DNA of 64,000 bases, taken from Paenibacillus sp. OVF10 (GTDB taxonomy: Bacteria > Bacillota > Bacilli > Paenibacillales > Paenibacillaceae). Shown piece after piece: positions 60,976-64,000 of the stretch. The position numbers were made by a program, and so were the translations under genes. The first letter of the stretch is position 1; the number at the start of each line of letters is the position of its first letter. Below the pieces are notes generated by a model that saw only the letters and a program-made list of their open reading frames with translations, made no database searches and was not told the origin of the DNA. The DNA lies in assembly GCA_022836915.1 (NCBI GenBank), contig CP094668.1:682001-746000 (forward strand), given 5' to 3'.

Positions 60976-61004
60976 TTGACTTTTCGAGATCGTTCCCCTA
61001 TACT
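60976..61004 (+). promoter_or_regulatory. Sigma-A promoter of greA
   Basis: TTGACT (60976-60981), 17-base spacer, TATACT (60999-61004). Confidence 0.75.
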
Positions 61005-61181
61005 TTCACAGTATAAATTCGCCATGTGCGTTAATTAAAGGCTAGTCATCAGGAGGAATATTCTATTTCTCTGGAGAACTTCATATAGTTTTGAAGATGT
61101 ATGCGGGCGGAGCTATGTAATTGGCACTGATTCCGTTGCCGTACAATCCAAATTATTCCCATGACAGGAGAATCGGTTGAG

Positions 61182-61661
61182 ATGAGCGACAAGGAAGTTA
61201 TCCTTACACCAGAGGGACTTAAGAAGCTGGAAGAAGAACTGGAAACATTGAAATCAGTGAAGCGCCGCGAAGTGGCTGAACGGATTAAGGTAGCCATCGG
61301 GTATGGAGATATCAGTGAGAACTCTGAATACGAAGATGCCAAGAACGAACAGGCTTTCATTGAAGGTCGTATTATTACTTTGGAGAAAATGCTTCGGAAC
61401 GCACGCATTATTAACAGTGATGAGATTGACACCGATGTCGTGAGTGTAGGTGCAACAGTTACTGTGGAAGATTTGGAATTCGGTGATATCACAGAATATA
61501 CAATTGTAGGTTCTGCTGAATCTAACCCGCTTCAGAACAAGATTTCAAACGAAAGCCCTGTTGGTAAAGCGATCCTGGGCAAGAAAAATGGTACAGTTGT
61601 TGATGTAAGTGTGCCTGCTGGCGTAATTCAATATAAAATTGTAGATATTAAAAAGCTATAG
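61182..61661 (+). CDS. greA: Transcription elongation factor GreA
   Basis: 159 residues. N-terminal coiled coil ([50 protein letters not shown]) with the acidic D/E tip, then the FKBP-like domain ([21 protein letters not shown]). Rescues backtracked RNA polymerase. ATG 61182 is preceded by ACAGGAGAA about 13 bases away; another in-frame ATG at 61161 has no site. It is intact. Confidence 0.95.
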   Translation: MSDKEVILTPEGLKKLEEELETLKSVKRREVAERIKVAIGYGDISENSEYEDAKNEQAFIEGRIITLEKMLRNARIINSDEIDTDVVSVGATVTVEDLEFGDITEYTIVGSAESNPLQNKISNESPVGKAILGKKNGTVVDVSVPAGVIQYKIVDIKKL

Positions 61662-61687
61662 TAACGAAGCAGTTGGGCACGGTAAAC

Positions 61688-61712
61688 AAAAGCTTCCCTA
61701 GGGAAGCTTTTT
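61688..61712 (+). terminator. Intrinsic terminator after greA
   Basis: AAAAGCTTCCC pairs with GGGAAGCTTTT, followed by T. Confidence 0.93.
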
Positions 61713-61768
61713 CAACATTTGAGGAAGAGTGTCCTCACGGGATGCCTGCAATGTAAATAAGGAGATGA

Positions 61769-63289
<1,521 letters not shown>

Positions 63290-63316
63290 ATAAGGAACGT
63301 AGGATACGTTCATAAT

Positions 63317-63364
63317 AGAAGAGGAACCTGCCGTTCAGTATGATGCTGGGGCAAGTTCCTCTTT
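63317..63364 (+). terminator. Terminator after lysS
   Basis: AGAGGAACCTGCC pairs with GGCAAGTTCCTCT with one bulge, then TT. Confidence 0.7.
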
Positions 63365-63493
63365 AGGTTTACATAGACGCGAAAAATAAAGTTTGTCAGA
63401 AGGCCCTTGCTCACAGCACACCATTAGGGTAATACCGCGTCTTGAATTTGTTAGATTAACCTGTTCGTATTTTTGTTAAAAGAGGTGCCCTTC

Positions 63494-64000
63494 ATGAAGT
63501 TCAGGCTTCACTTTGCCAAATTCTTATCTCCTCCGTTAATTCTGGTCGGTGGTTTTCTGCTTATTATTGCGATTGGAACGGTGCTTCTCATGTTGCCAAT
63601 CTCCAACCAAAGCGGTAAGCATTTGGCGTTTATTGACGCGCTTTTTACATCAACCTCTGCCGCATGTGTGACTGGACTTGTCGTTGTGGATGTAGGGACG
63701 ACCTTTAATTTGTTTGGTCAGATCGTCATTATGGTATTAATGCAGCTTGGTGGACTCGGCTTCATGACCATGGCTACCCTCTTTGCGCTTGTATTGGGCA
63801 AGCGAATCTCACTCAAGGACAGATTGTTACTCAAAGAAGCCATTAATGCAGACAGTATGGAAGGGATAGTACGCATTATCCGCAAGGTGTTGATTTTCTC
63901 CTTTACCATTGAAGGAGTGGCTGCTGTCATACTAGCGCTGCGCTGGGCAACGGAGATGCCATTGGGTCAGGCCGTATACTATGGAATATTCCACTCTGTT
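63494..64000 (+). CDS. Trk/Ktr-type potassium uptake membrane subunit, cut by the window end
   Basis: The first 169 codons of a protein of the TrkH/KtrB family. PPLILVGGFLLIIAIGTVLLMLPIS is the first helix; FIDALFTSTSAACVTGLVVVD includes the first selectivity-filter-like pore loop (TSTSAACVTGL); helices continue to the edge. It carries K+ (or Na+-coupled K+) with a KtrA-type regulator that is not in view. ATG 63494 follows AAAGAGGTG. No c-di-AMP riboswitch was found in the 200 bases before it, although such genes often have one. Confidence 0.9.
   Translation, partial: MKFRLHFAKFLSPPLILVGGFLLIIAIGTVLLMLPISNQSGKHLAFIDALFTSTSAACVTGLVVVDVGTTFNLFGQIVIMVLMQLGGLGFMTMATLFALVLGKRISLKDRLLLKEAINADSMEGIVRIIRKVLIFSFTIEGVAAVILALRWATEMPLGQAVYYGIFHSV

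Noticed and set aside
63365..63493. Possible second c-di-AMP riboswitch before the potassium transporter gene
   Set aside because: The GGGGTGAATC and AGCTAACCTCG motifs of the class are absent and the gap is too short.

Overview
This window is a stretch of chromosome from an endospore-forming low-to-moderate-GC Bacillota. The gene order, from the sigma-factor inhibitor gene csfB through tmk, yaaT, abrB, yabE, veg, purR, spoVG, glmU, prs, mfd, spoVT, spoIIE, tilS, ftsH, cysK and the folate genes to lysS, matches the origin-proximal segment of Bacillus subtilis almost gene for gene. Several departures point to Paenibacillus or a close relative (inference): a HU gene between mazG and rqcP, a nadABC block between ftsH and coaX, an AbrB whose C-terminus is a four-cysteine zinc-knuckle-like module, an HD-domain dGTPase-like gene where metS would lie, and no ridA or ctc. 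Nearly every gene is on the + strand, as expected for a leading-strand arm; only abrB and one small hypothetical ORF are on the - strand.

Layout. 1-4.2 kb: csfB, an Orn/Lys/Arg decarboxylase, a palindromic intergenic element and lrgAB. 4.2-10.1 kb: tmk, the c-di-AMP receptor darA, yaaR, holB, yaaT, yabA, trmN6, rsmI. 10.3-13.3 kb: abrB with Spo0A boxes, an HD phosphohydrolase, tatD. 13.3-17.8 kb: a c-di-AMP (ydaO) riboswitch with terminator ahead of the cell-wall protein gene yabE, then rnmV, rsmA, yabG. 17.8-25.7 kb: veg with tandem consensus promoters, a SASP gene, ispE, purR, spoVG, glmU, prs, a small antisense ORF, pth, fin and a 49-codon ORF. 25.7-34.8 kb: mfd, prsA-like, spoVT, spoVB-like, mazG. 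35-42.5 kb: hup, rqcP, yabPQ, divIC, yabR, spoIIE, yabS, yabT. 42.5-53.2 kb: tilS, hprT, ftsH, nadABC, coaX, hslO, a PpiC-type foldase. 53.5-64 kb: cysK, the complete p-aminobenzoate/folate operon (pabB-pabA-pabC-folP-folB-folK), yazB, dusB, greA, lysS and the start of a Trk/Ktr potassium transporter.

The genes mix housekeeping functions (DNA replication clamp loader, tRNA and rRNA modification, NAD, CoA, folate, isoprenoid and UDP-GlcNAc synthesis, transcription-coupled repair, protein quality control) with sporulation control at several stages (csfB, fin, spoVG, spoVT, yabPQ, spoIIE, yabG, SASP, yabT). Candidate sigma-H, sigma-G and Spo0A sites lie where their B. subtilis counterparts would.

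The dominant anomaly is technical. Twenty-three genes carry 32 apparent frameshifts, and 31 of them are repaired by adding one base, nearly always to a homopolymer. Many affected genes are essential, so these are best read as assembly or sequencing errors. Coordinates for those genes are given as one CDS each, with the break described. I saw no rRNA, tRNA, CRISPR array, prophage or insertion sequence, and no undescribed multi-gene system; the most original material is small (two unrecognised short ORFs, two palindromic intergenic elements, and riboswitch and promoter architecture).
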